From Ananas comosus (taxonomy: Eukaryota; Streptophyta; Magnoliopsida; Poales; Bromeliaceae): 64,000 bases of DNA. Each line of letters opens with the position of its first letter. Within the stretch, counting starts at the first letter, position 1. The stretch lies in assembly GCF_001540865.1 (NCBI RefSeq), contig NW_017893356.1, positions 39,419-103,418 on the forward strand, read 5' to 3'. Of the stretch, positions 22,891 through 33,558 are shown in pieces. The position numbers were made by a program, and so were the translations under genes. The notes under the pieces were generated by a model. That model was given only the letters and a program-made list of their open reading frames with translations. It did not search any database and had not been told where the DNA came from.

Positions 22891-24445
22891 ACCTTGATAC
22901 CAGGGTCATCACAGGTCCTGGGACTCCGGAATCCACTTCCACAGGTCGAGGATCCGTATCCAACCCTGAGCTGTCGACCTACAACATCCTATTGGCTGCT
23001 ACCACTATGCTCAACAACCTAGGTTCAATGTCACTCTAGGTTTACTACACATCATGACCTAGGTTTTAACACTCAAGGTCCTATGTCTCTGTCACATAAC
23101 CTAGGAACAAACGCTAGGTTCTATATCATCTCTACCTAGATGTCAACTTCTAGGTTCACTTGTTCAACCTATGTTCTTTAACACTAGGTTCGGTGCCACT
23201 CGATCTATTCGACATCCTAGTTGTCCAATCGAGTATTTCACACTACTATGACCACTGTCGAATTCTTTACTGACTCTAGGATCATCAATCCCATTCATAT
23301 GCATATCATCACAATGCTACTCATGCATTTGTGCAGTTATCTAGCATTTACATATCATGCATTCTATGATATTTATATCATTTTATATGCATCTACTTAG
23401 CATTTTGCATCATATTGTCCACATGCATTATTTAGCATTAGCTACATGTGCCATCTACATGCCTCATTTACACTTATATGAATCAACATGGATTCTTAAT
23501 TTTCTTAGACATACAGGCGACCTAGTCGCTTCGGTAAGCACAACCCACCTTAGCTTGCTTTCCGATTGCTTGTCGACAGTTGCAATCGGCCTCCCGCGGC
23601 ACTCGGCACCCGATTTGGCCCGAACTTGCAGTTGCGCCTCAACCGCGCGTCGCTTCACAGTTTCAAGAATTAAAGGTCTTCGTTTATGTGCCACGGTGCT
23701 CAGGATCCACTTTCATGATTTATGGACGCCGCCTCGGCCCTCCAGGCGGAAACGAAGCTCCGAACGTCCGTTTCTCCAATATCTTCGCGTAGGCTCGACG
23801 AATCGCCGAACCGACTTTCCCAACGCTTCTGAATACCTAGCAATTAGGTTTACACACCCTCAAATGAGATCAAACTCATTTATTTACAAAAACCCCAATT
23901 TGGAGCCATAGGTTTGCACTATAGCAAACAACTCCAACAAAACTCTAGATTCTAGCGTTAATACTCTATTAAGCATGCTAGAACACCAATCAAACCATTT
24001 CTAAAGCAAGAAATACAAACCCTAGGTTTCTACCATTATAGGGTTTAGAAGCTTACCTTTTTAAGCTTGCTCTAATGGTGAGAGGAAGAAAAAGATGATG
24101 ATGGTGATGATGATCCCCTTCTTCTCCTCCTCCTTCTTCTTCATTTCCTTCTTTTTCTTTTCTTTCTTCTTCTTTCTCCTCTTCTCTTTCTTCCTCTTCT
24201 TCACGTACAGAGAGAGAGAGAGCGGTAAGGGAGAGTGAGGGAGCAATGAGGGAGTGCGAGAAAGAGAGAGGAAATCCCTCTCTTAACCCCACTATTGTAA
24301 CAATATGCCAATAAGCCCCTCCACTTTTCCATCTGTGCACTGCCCAAACTGGGCATTTTTTGTGCGAAGGGACCAGTCCCTCCTCGGGAGGACCGGTCCC
24401 CGAGAGCAACTCCACGCAACACGCATACGGGGACCAGTCCCTCTG

Positions 24446-26289
24446 GGGGAACCTATAAGGAAGTGAATTCTCGAAATACGAGGATTGTACTTCATCCAGG
24501 ATCGACTAATTGTCGAAAGTATACCCTTTGTGGGAGTTGAGAATGTCCCAAACACAAAAAGTTCTTTGGAGTTGAGTCCGCGAGAGCAAATGATGCAAAC
24601 TGCATCATTGGGCTAAGATTACTCTCGGGGACCGGTCTCTGGAGGTGAGAGACCGGTTCCCCTGGCTGGGTGTAGCGGGGTTGCGTGATGCAACCGGTCC
24701 CTGGTAGGAAGGGACCGGTTCCCGACCGTGGTCCCAGCGAGAAGTGCCAAAAATTGGCTAAGTCCTGAAGATCGAGCTCTCGGGGACCGGTCTCTCAGGC
24801 GAAGACCGATCTCCCGAGGACCGGTCTCCCGGGGAGAGACCGGTTCCCGAACGCGTGCGCCCGAGGGAAGCTCTCGGGGACCGGTCCCAGGTCGGGGAGA
24901 CCGGTCCCTCCGCGCGAAAACTGCCCAGTGAGGGCAGTGCACAGGGGTGAAAGTTGAGGGGCTTTTACGCAAAATGGCCTTTATTTGAGTGGGCTGAGCC
25001 CTCTTTCTCCCTCACACTCTCTCATTTCACTCTCTCTCTTACTCTCATTTCTCTCTTGCTCTCTCTCTCTAGAAAGGAAAGAAGGAGAAGAAGAACAAGA
25101 AGGAGAGGAAGGAAAAGAAGAGGAAGATAAGGAAGGAGAAGAAGAAGGAGATCAAGAGGAAGGCTTTGAGCACCTCCAACTCCCTCTCCTCTTCCCATTG
25201 GAGTAGCTCTTGAGGTAAGCTACTAAACCCTAGCTTCTAGAACTTAGGGTTTTTGGGTTTTATGCCTTGGAATGGGTCAAATGGACCCTAAGCAAGCTTC
25301 TAAATAGATCAATCCCAAGAATCTAGGGATTTATTGGGTGGTTTGCTATAGGTGCAAATCTAGGGCTCCAAAATGGGGTTTTTGTAAAAGTATGAGATTG
25401 ATCTCATTTGAAGCCTTGGAAACCCTATTGATAGGTCCCAAAACGCGGGGGCGAAGTCGATTTCGACATTCGGCGAACCGACGTGGAGTTCTCGGCAAAG
25501 TTGGGCCGGGCTAGTGTTGATTCGGGCGAGGAAGGCTAAAGCCTTTTCGTAAAGCTCGCCGAGAAGGATTTTTCAAGCCTCTACATCGATTAAAGGTGGG
25601 GGGTGTCATCCGAAACTTTCGAGCTCCTTTCTATGTCTTAGATTGCATTTAATCTCATCTCTTCATGTTGCATTGTAGGATTGCATAGTAGCTCCATTCC
25701 CTATGCTTTCTAATCCATGACCTAGTGTATTTGGAACGCTTGGTAATTTAGATAGGTGAGGATTGGGTCGAGACGTGAATCCTATGGTGCGTAAGAAAAG
25801 AGATGAACCCGATGGAGGTATTGATGATATAGAAAGTAGTGTTATTGTCAAAGAACAAACGAGTGACATCCAAACATTGAATGATAACGAGTGGCATTAA
25901 TGTAGTGTAAATAACACTGGAGGTCGATGGACCTAGGGATAGGTGGATCCCTTAGAAAATGCCTTGTGAACAATGAATTTAGAAAACTAAATAGTATTGC
26001 ATGAATATCGGGAATCGATGATTCCACAATAGTTGTTGACCCTAGTGTAGGGCGTCCTTACTCGGAGAGGATTCGATTGGGTTATTGACTCTAGTTGTAG
26101 AGCCTCCTCACTTGGAGAGGATCGGATTGGGTGTAGACCCTAGTTACAGTGCGTCCTCACACGGAGAGGACGGATCTAGCTCACAGTCTGCGTTGTGGGT
26201 GGCATCGCCATCCAATCCCCACATGGAGGGGATTGTCGTCGAGTACTCCGGAGTGTCGCGCGACTAGGACCACTTGGAGGTCCGGACCA
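24446..26289 (+). mobile_element. Plus-strand LTR fragment, head-to-head with V1
   Basis: From 24,629 to 24,920 it carries repeated CTCGGGGACCGGTC-type palindromes, then AACTGCCCAGTGAGGGCAGT, GGGTGAAAGTTGAGGGGCTT, a CT-rich leader (25,000-25,070) and GA-rich tract. This is the order seen in the Y LTR from 33,729. The first about 100 bp of the LTR seem to be missing. The right side ends at 26,289, where W's LTR begins. The 70-120-aa ORFs here are low-complexity leader translations. Confidence 0.65.
26034..26175 (+). repeat. Three tandem units of about 48 bp
   Basis: Each unit has a GACCCTAG(T)-like start, a CGTCCT(T/C)AC-like block and CGGAGAGGA, repeated at about 26,036, 26,079 and 26,130. 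It lies within the plus-strand LTR fragment; probably LTR-internal slippage. Confidence 0.6.
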
Positions 26290-27410
26290 CATTAGGCTTT
26301 TTCTCAATAGTATTACGTAGACTTGTCGGATCGGCGAACCGAGTCCACCAACGAGTTAGAAATATCCCTAATTTAGTTTCTACAAGGTCAATTTACCTTT
26401 AAACCGACCTAGGGCAAAAGCCCAAATTTTTGGTGCCCTAACAATATCATATATCACAATATACCATATTGATCTCTAAGGTAATAAAAAATAGGCTTAT
26501 TTCCCTCTAGAGGTTCAACTTAAACTATTTCTAGGTCATCTAAGCCATTCTTAGGGCATATAAAACAAACCCTAGAATTCTACCATGAGAGCTCATAGAG
26601 AAACATGGGTTTTTATGGATTTTATGGTCTCAACAAGGTTTCCATTCATGTAAGAAGATCAAAATCAAGTGTTCTAGGGTATAAAACCAAACCCTAACAT
26701 CAATCTTACAAGAAACCTTACCTTAGCCCACTAGCTCTCCAAACTCCACCTTGTTGGAGAGCTCTAGATCCTTCCAAGCTCCAAAATCTCCTTCAAATCC
26801 CCAAGTTCTCCTCGAATCCACCTTTAACCCACCTTGGGAGAGAACTTCTAGAGAGAGAGGGAGAGAAATGAGAGAGGAGAGTGTTCTCACTGCTGTGAAT
26901 GAGAGAGGAGTTGGGGTGTATTTATAAGCTACTACAATTGCAACCAAGCCCTCCGTTTCTTTTTATTTGCAGCAGACTCAATCTGCTATTCGCAGCACTG
27001 TGTACCGGTACGCGAGTGGGCGTCACCAGTACGCCCCTGTTCATCATCCCCAACCCGAGAGCTGGCTATTCTCGGGTTGCAGTAGGGTACCGGTACTACC
27101 TAATTTAGTCATCGGTTAATAGACTTGACAAAGGCCAAACCCGAGAGCTGTTATTCTCAGGTGCTTGCTTGGTACCGGTGCTGCCCTGATGCTTTACCGG
27201 TTAACAATGCTCCAAACTGCAATTTTGCATTGTTTCGACTCCAATTCGCGCCGAGCAATACTAAAACCTTTCTAACTCTCTTGAAATTCAACTTTAACCC
27301 TTCCAACATTGTTGAAATGTTAACTGGACTTTGTCCAACTATTTCTCTCGCACACTTTGGTCAATTTTACTAAAGTTTGATATAGTCTATCGAAGTTTCG
27401 GTATATTATA
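26290..27410 (-). mobile_element. W element 3' LTR, truncated
   Basis: Matches 56,263-56,596, 59,095-59,382 and 61,791-61,904 (pieces of W's other LTR) without the insertions there, so it serves as the empty-site reference. The right end GGTATATTATA is the reverse of a TGTAATATACC start with one C-to-T change. A TATA box lies at 26,919-26,928 (minus) and TACCGGTA palindromes at 27,003-27,180. The LTR's 3' portion (about 1.5 kb) is missing on the left. Confidence 0.8.
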
Positions 27411-27424
27411 TTCTCCACCCTTTA
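27411..27424 (-). other. Polypurine tract of W
   Basis: Minus sense AAAGGGTGGAGAA directly precedes the 3' LTR, where plus-strand DNA synthesis is primed. Confidence 0.6.
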
Positions 27425-27457
27425 AAATTAGTTTCGTTCGCGAAATTAATACATATC

Positions 27458-30400
27458 TTAGTTTGTCAACTCAAATACGTAAGGATACATCTTTCGCATA
27501 GTCTCCTCGAGCTCCCAAGTGGCTTCACGTATCGCATGGTTGCTCCACTGGACTTTTACATATGGAATTATGCGACTCCGTAACTTCCTTTCTTCTATAT
27601 CAAGGAAACACACCGGGTACTCCTCATAGGTCATGTCCTCGTGCAAGTCCACCGGTTCATACTCTAGCACATGTGTCGATTTGTGGATATACTTGCGAAG
27701 ATTTGATATATGAAATACATTGTGAACTCCCGCAAGTCTCGGTGGTAATGCAAGCTTGTATGCCACCGCACCAACCCGCTCCAATATCTCAAACGGTCCG
27801 ACATACCGGGGACTTAACGTCCCACGGACTCCAAACCGCTTTACTCTTCGCATCGGCGATACTTTCGAGAACACGTGGTCTCCAACCGTAAACTCTAGAT
27901 CTTTTCTACGCTTGTCGACATAACTCTTTTGCTGAGGTTACGCCGTCGCAAGCCGTTGGCAGGCAAGGCGAACTTTCTCCTCGGCCTCCCGCATCACATC
28001 CGGGCCAAGAGCAATTTTCTAGGCCACATCATCCCAATGAATAGGAGAGCGACACTTCTTTCCATAACGGGTCTCGAATGGCGCTATCGCGATACTTTCT
28101 TGATAACTATTGTTGTATGCAAATTCCGCTATCGGTAAATAATCGTGCCATCCGCCCTTGTAATCAAGTACACACGCCCGAAGCATATCTCAAGAATTTG
28201 TATTGTTCTCTCTGATTGGCCATCACTTTGAGGATAAAATGTCGTGCTAAAGTCGAGCCGTGTGCCCAACGCGTCTTTTATGCTCTTCCAAAAGTGAGAT
28301 GTGAACCTAGGGTCTCGATCCGATACAATGGACACCGGAACCCCATGTAGTCTCACAACCTCGTCAAGATAAACTTGAGCCATTTTGTCTTCGGACCACG
28401 TGGTATTGATAGGCAAGAAGTGTGCCGATTTCATCAATCGATCCACTATCACCAAAATTGCATCATGTTTGCCTTGAGATCGAGGCAAGCCAGTCACAAA
28501 ATCCATGGCAATATCTTTCCATTTCCACATGGGTATAGATAAACTTTGCAACTTTTACGCAGAAAACCGGCGCTTCGCCTTTACTTGTTGACACGTGAGA
28601 CATTGCGCCATGAATTCCCCAATATCTTTCTTCATGCCGGGCCACCAATAATGCACTTTCAAGTCTTGATACATCTTAGTGCTGCCCAGGTGTATATTAT
28701 AGGGAGATTGATGCGCTTCTTGCATAATCGCCTTTCGAATGTCCTCGTCCTTAGGCACACACCATCGATTTCTGAATCGAAGTGCACCATCTGTCCCAAT
28801 GCCAAAATCATCGACAGTACCGTTCTCAACTTCACCCCGCACCTTTTGGAGATATGGATCAGAAGCTTGTAGCTCTTTAATCCTCTCCAACAAGGTTGGT
28901 TGTACAACCAATGCGGCAAGGCTAGCCGGCACTCCCGGAGCCACTGCCTCAACTCCAAACCGTTGCATTTCTTTTTGCAATGATGGTTGGGGTGTGATTG
29001 CCGAAGCCAAATTTTCCACCGATTTTCTACTTAGAGCATCAGCCACGACATTAGCTTTTCTTGAGTGGTATAGAATAGTAACATCATAGTCCTTTAGCAA
29101 CTCTAACCACCGCCGCTGTCCCATATTTAACTCCTTTTGGGTGAACAAGTATTTAAGACTTTTATGATCCGTATAAAGACCACAATGCTCACCGTACAAG
29201 TAATGCCTCCACAACTTTAGCGCGAATATCACCTCGGCTAGCTTAAGATCATGAATCGGGTAGTTCTTTTCATAACTCTTCAATTGACGAGAAGCATAAG
29301 CTATCACTCGCCTGTTTTGCATCAAAACACACTCGAGACCAATATACGAGGCATCACTGTACACCACAAAGCTCTCCCCCAGCGTCGGTAAAGCAAGAAC
29401 CGGGGTCGATGTCAATCTTTTTTTTAATTCCTCAAAGCTCTGATCGCAATCATCGCTCCAAACGTACTTCACCCCTTTGTGCGTAAGGCGTGTTAGTAGA
29501 GTAGTTATTTTAACAAACCCCTCCACGAACCGCCAGTAGTATCCCGCAAGTCCAAGAAAGCTACGAATCTCCGCAACACTTGTCGGGTGAGGCCAATCCT
29601 TAATTGCCTCGACTTTCTTCGGATCCACCAAGACTCCGCTCTCGGATATCACGTGGCCTAAGAAGTAATCTCCGAAAGCCAAAAGACACATTTCTTTAGC
29701 TTGGTATAAAGCTTCTCTTTTCGGAGTATTTGCAACACAGCCCTCAAATGTTCCTCGTGTTCCTCCTCGCTCCGTGAATAAACCAACACGTCGTCAATGA
29801 ACACCACGATGCATCGATCCAACAACAGTCGAAAGACCCGATTCATCAAGTCCATAAATGCTGCAGGGCATTAGAAAGCCCAAACGGCATTACCGTGAAC
29901 TCGTAGTGGCCATACCGCGTACGATACGCCGTTTTGTGTACATCCTTTGGCCTGATCTTCAACTGATGATACCCTGATTAGAGATCAATTTTCGAATATA
30001 CCCGTGACCCTTGCAACTGGTCGAATAGATCATCGATTCTTGGTAACGGGTACTTGTTCTTGATTGTCACTTTGTTCAACTCGCGATAATCCACGCAGAG
30101 TCGAAGTGTGCCATCCTTTTTCTTCACAAATAGCACCGGAGCTCCCCACGGTGACATGCTCGGCCTCACAAAGTCTTTATCGAATAAGTCTTGCAACTGA
30201 GCTTTCAACTCTACTAGCTCTACCGGTGCCATTCTATACGGAGCCTTTGAAATTGGCGCCGCCCCGAGAATCAAGTCAATGACGAACTCGATCTCCAAGT
30301 CCGGTGGCAATTCTGGTAACTCCGCTGGAAATACATCCGGAAACTCGCATGCTACTCGGATACTCCCAATTCTGGGTTCTCCCTTTGAGTCTCTACCATT

Positions 30401-30599
30401 GTCGCCAAATAGGCCACACATCCGTCTTTAATCATTTTCCTCGCCCTCGCCGCCGATACGGTCGCCGCGAAGCGCGAGCTTATGCCTGATATACTAACTC
30501 CTCTTGATTAGGCTCACGAAAAATGATCACCTTGCTCTCACAATCAATAACCGCATAATACTTAGAGAGCCAATCGATCCCCAAGATTATATCGAAGCC
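27458..30599 (-). pseudogene. W pol: RT, RNase H, integrase, chromodomain (disabled)
   Basis: In minus sense the order is RT (29,978-30,421: [41 protein letters not shown] at about 29,780), RNase H ([20 protein letters not shown]), integrase zinc finger (HQSPYN...CLTCQQ), integrase core (DFVTGLP, SDRDPRF, GQSERT) and a C-terminal chromodomain-like region (27,458-27,874: VKVQWSNH, ATWELEE). This order and the terminal chromodomain define a Tekay/Del-type chromovirus. Breaks: TAA at 29,978-29,980, a 1-bp deletion near 29,865, a frameshift near 29,680, TAA at 28,555-28,557 and a frameshift near 28,190. The copy cannot make a working polyprotein. Confidence 0.9.
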
Positions 30600-32160
30600 C
30601 TACATTTGGTTTAGCACTAGCAAATCTGCTGGCATAATCCAGTCGCCTATCTGAATTGGGCAAGCCAAGCAGTCCTCATGAACACTAAATGAATATTCTG
30701 GTGCCCCAACCCACCAATAATCCGGGATATACAATGCTTCAATGCCATGAGTTTTTGCAAATGATGCACTGATGAATGAATGAGATACACCTGTATTGAA
30801 TAATTCTCTAGCTCTAGTGCCATTGATTAGAACAATACTTGCCACCATGTCATCTGGAACTGCAGACTCCTCCACCTGAGTGGCAAAAACTCGTCACTAG
30901 GTGCTCGTGATCCCTCCGTCTGATGCGATGCTGATACACGTCCAGCCGACATAGCCGGCGGCAACCCCGCGAGTTGTCTTAAGGTAGAAGGAACTGATGC
31001 CGCCGTCGGTACAGACGACGCCCAACTCGGGCACTCTCGGGCCATATGCCCCGCTTGGCCGCACTTGTAATACTTTCCATCGCGTTGCGGGCATGCCGGC
31101 GGTCGATGATCACTGCCGCAAATAGCACAACAAGAAGGCCTCCAACTCCTCGACTGCTGCCGGGGATATCGAGGGGGCTTCTTTGCATGCGACCGACCCT
31201 CAGCACCACCCACAGACCGCTTCTTGCCTTTGTCTCTTTCCTTGTCCATAGACCTGCGCTCTTCTCGCGCATAGGCATTGCCGTGCTCCGCCCACAATGC
31301 TAGATCGAAGACCTCTGCAAAGGTCATGAGCTTGAACCATTGCACGGCCTTGGCAATCTTCTGCCGAAGTCCTCGCAAGAACCAGTCGGCCCGATCCCGG
31401 TCATCTCGAACAACCTCCGGGACACAATCGATAATGTAGGAGAACTCTTGCCATAGTTCCCCACCAATCGATCACCTTGCCTTAACTTGCGAAATTTATC
31501 TTGCAACTTCCGCTTCTCGGTATCAGAGAAGTAGTTCGCGAACATTAATCGCCGGAACTCCTCCCAAAGCATAGGCGGAAGGTCGGGGGATCGATCGCGC
31601 TTCACCCACTACCACCACACCTTCGCCGCCTTCTCCAAACAATGGGTGGCGAGGTGCACCTTATCCTTCTCCAAGGTATAAATATTCTCGAAGAGCATCT
31701 CCATCGAGTCAATCCATGACTCCACCATCGACGGCTCGACTTTCTCCCCGTCGAACACGGGTGGGTTGAACTTCTTGAACATAACGAGAGCTGCAAGCGC
31801 ATGCTCTCGCTCCTCCTCTGCCACAGTACTATCGGGATTTGAGGTTCCCAAACCGGCCGGCACCGCCGTGACTGGCATAGCTGCCGCGGCCACGCCCTCC
31901 ACCACAGTCGACACTACTACAGGGGGCGCAGGGTGCTCGGCCCCCACTTGAGTCGCCGCCCCCTGCTGTCGCTCCAAGGCCTCTTGAAGCCTTTGAATCT
32001 TCTCCCCCTGGCGTTGAACGGATTTCGCTTGCCGCCGCACTACTCTAATAAGCGCGGACACTTGCTCCCGAAGCTCCCCGTCGCCGGTCGCTCCGGATTG
32101 CTCGGGGGCCGCATTCGGCTCCTTGAGCCTCGACCTTGTTCGGGGTCTACCATGAGGCAT
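30600..32160 (-). pseudogene. W gag-protease (disabled)
   Basis: Starts MPHGRPRTRSRLKEP at 32,160. Gag domain with CLEKAAKVWW, then TAG at 31,609-31,611 (a Trp codon in the consensus, inferred from the Y copy). It continues in frame to LRQGDRLVGNY, a frameshift near 31,455, zinc knuckles CAICGSDHRPPAC and YKCGQAGHMAREC, and another frameshift near 30,885. The retropepsin region has FNTGVSHSF in place of FDTGASHSF, so the catalytic Asp is lost. A TAG at 30,600-30,602 follows VLNQM, and the frame then reads on into GFDIILG of pol. Y has a stop at the same place. Confidence 0.9.
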
Positions 32161-32472
32161 CGCTTCCTGAAATGTACCAATTCATGTTAGCTACAGAACC
32201 AACATACTCAAAAAAATCCAATCCAGTGAAAGCAAACGAGTGAAATCATTCTCATTCCAAAGCATTATGTCGTTGGCCGCCCAACACAACACGTGAAATA
32301 GAGAACAAATATCAACTTGGATTAGCCCCTAACAACATTAGAGACTTACTAACATCAACCCAATCATGAAGCTTTCGCTATACTTTGATTCTATGCCACT
32401 CACGTTTTCTAGATCCGTAAGGTTTTCTATTTCCTAAGAGTCTCTAGGTTCATCCTATACTTTCACTTTTCA

Positions 32473-32485
32473 GGCTCTGATACCA
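32473..32485 (-). other. Primer-binding site of W
   Basis: Minus sense TGGTATCAGAGCC, complementary to the 3' end of initiator methionine tRNA, 7 nt inside the LTR end at 32,493. Not a tRNA gene. Confidence 0.85.
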
Positions 32486-32492
32486 TTATATC

Positions 32493-32784
32493 TGTCACAT
32501 CCCGGGACCGCCTATTCTATCGATTCGGGCACGTCGAGCAGACGCCGAACGGACAGCACCTCCCCTATCCGACCAAAGCTTATCACAAGTACTGATCAAG
32601 TATATATGAATTCTACACAGCGGAACAAAGATATACATGGCTTGCACGAGGACAAGCAATAGCCAAAAGTGAAAGTACTAAACTACACATTATACAAGTA
32701 CAATGATTAACTTTCAATCACTTACATGCATTAAACCACATGTTACATTTACATTCTTTTCATTATTTTTTTTATACATCACAT
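32493..32784 (-). mobile_element. W 5' LTR, first piece
   Basis: Starts TGTCACATCCCGGGACC (reversed LTR 3' end). The piece ends in the TSD CACAT (32,780-32,784), where X is inserted. The LTR resumes at 55,030. Confidence 0.85.
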
Positions 32785-33558
32785 TGTAACGTATCACTTT
32801 TCCGTAAAAGTGTGCCGAGTTTCGTCGAAATGAGCAGAACGCGGAGTTGGACAAGTTAGAATGAGCTACAATGGGTTCTAAGACCTTTAGGGCCATTGTA
32901 TAGGGTGTGTGGACCCGTGAGAGCAAGCCTGTGAAAATCTGGCTAAGTACCAAAATTTGTGCTCTCGGGGTCCGGACCCTAGCAGCAGGGTACGGACCTC
33001 GTACGCGTGAAATGCCCTGCGCAGGCAGGCTGGTGGGGTTTTGCTCTCGAGGTCCGGACCCTAGCTGCCGGGTCCGGACCCCGTACGCGAAATTTGCCCT
33101 GAGTGGGTTGCCAGAGTGTGGTATTGCTCTCGGGGTCTGGACCTTACCTTCAGGGTCCGGACCCCGCATGCGAAAAATGCCCAGTGAGGGCTGTTGTGAA
33201 AAATGGAAAAGAGAGGGGTTTAAGTGTTATTGTCACATGAGAGGGGTGTATAGAAGTGAATGGTATTGAGGGAGAGCTCATTTGCTCTCATTCTAATAGC
33301 TAGGGCATCCCTCTCTCTCTAAAAACCCTCTTTCTCTTTCCTTCTCTCTAGATCTTGAGCAATGGGAGGAGTTTTGGAGGAGAAGGCTTGGAGAAGAAGC
33401 TTCCCAAGGTGGTGGCAAGCTTGTGCAAGGGCTTTGAAGGAAAGCTTTGAACCCTAAGTAAGTTTTTGAGGATTTCTAGGGTTTCCAAGTTAGGGCTTGG
33501 GTTTGTTTCCTTCTAGCATGCTTCTAGGAGGTGATTAGAGGATTTTTCCCCCATAGTG
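32785..33558 (+). mobile_element. X 5' LTR, first 774 bp, cut by Y
   Basis: Aligns with 52,628-53,404. It carries the GGGTCCGGACCC palindrome array (32,967-33,165) and the CT-rich leader (33,308-33,350). The continuation seen at 53,405 (TTTGTGCTAGGG) is replaced by the Y LTR at 33,559. Confidence 0.85.
32967..33165 (+). promoter_or_regulatory. X U3 palindrome array (GGGTCCGGACCC)
   Basis: Three units of about 85 bp. Each reads GCTCTCGGGG-type, then the palindrome, about 10 bp, a second palindrome, and a CGTACGCG-like block. The repeated units are imperfect; the same array is at 52,802-53,010. Confidence 0.7.

Larger units (their letters stand above)
21638..24445 (-). mobile_element. Reversed LTR V1 (right end truncated)
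   Basis: Starts TGTCACACCCCGCGACC (reversed LTR 3' end) and shares GACAGACCGCCGAACGGACA and AAGATTGCATAAG-like blocks with V2 at 61,905. It contains a minisatellite (22,512-22,890), the V-specific TTGCAATCGGCCTCCCGCGG block at about 23,580, the CT-rich leader complement (24,110-24,210) and U3 palindromes GGACCGGTCC-type near 24,358-24,440. The expected terminal TGTTACA-type end is absent. It abuts a plus-strand LTR of similar sequence. No internal coding region. Confidence 0.7.

Noticed and set aside
24053..24415. 120-aa minus ORF rich in Glu/Lys and His
   Set aside because: Translation of the CT-rich LTR leader; a shifted frame gives an equally long low-complexity product, and there is no homology I recognise.
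24629..24920. Regularly spaced palindromic repeats as a CRISPR array
   Set aside because: Plant LTR sequence; the intervals are themselves repeated, not unique spacers, and no cas genes exist here.
32714..33269. ORFs of 120-151 aa over the X U3 array
   Set aside because: Repeated GPD/RVRTP-type translations come from the palindrome units; the region is an LTR.
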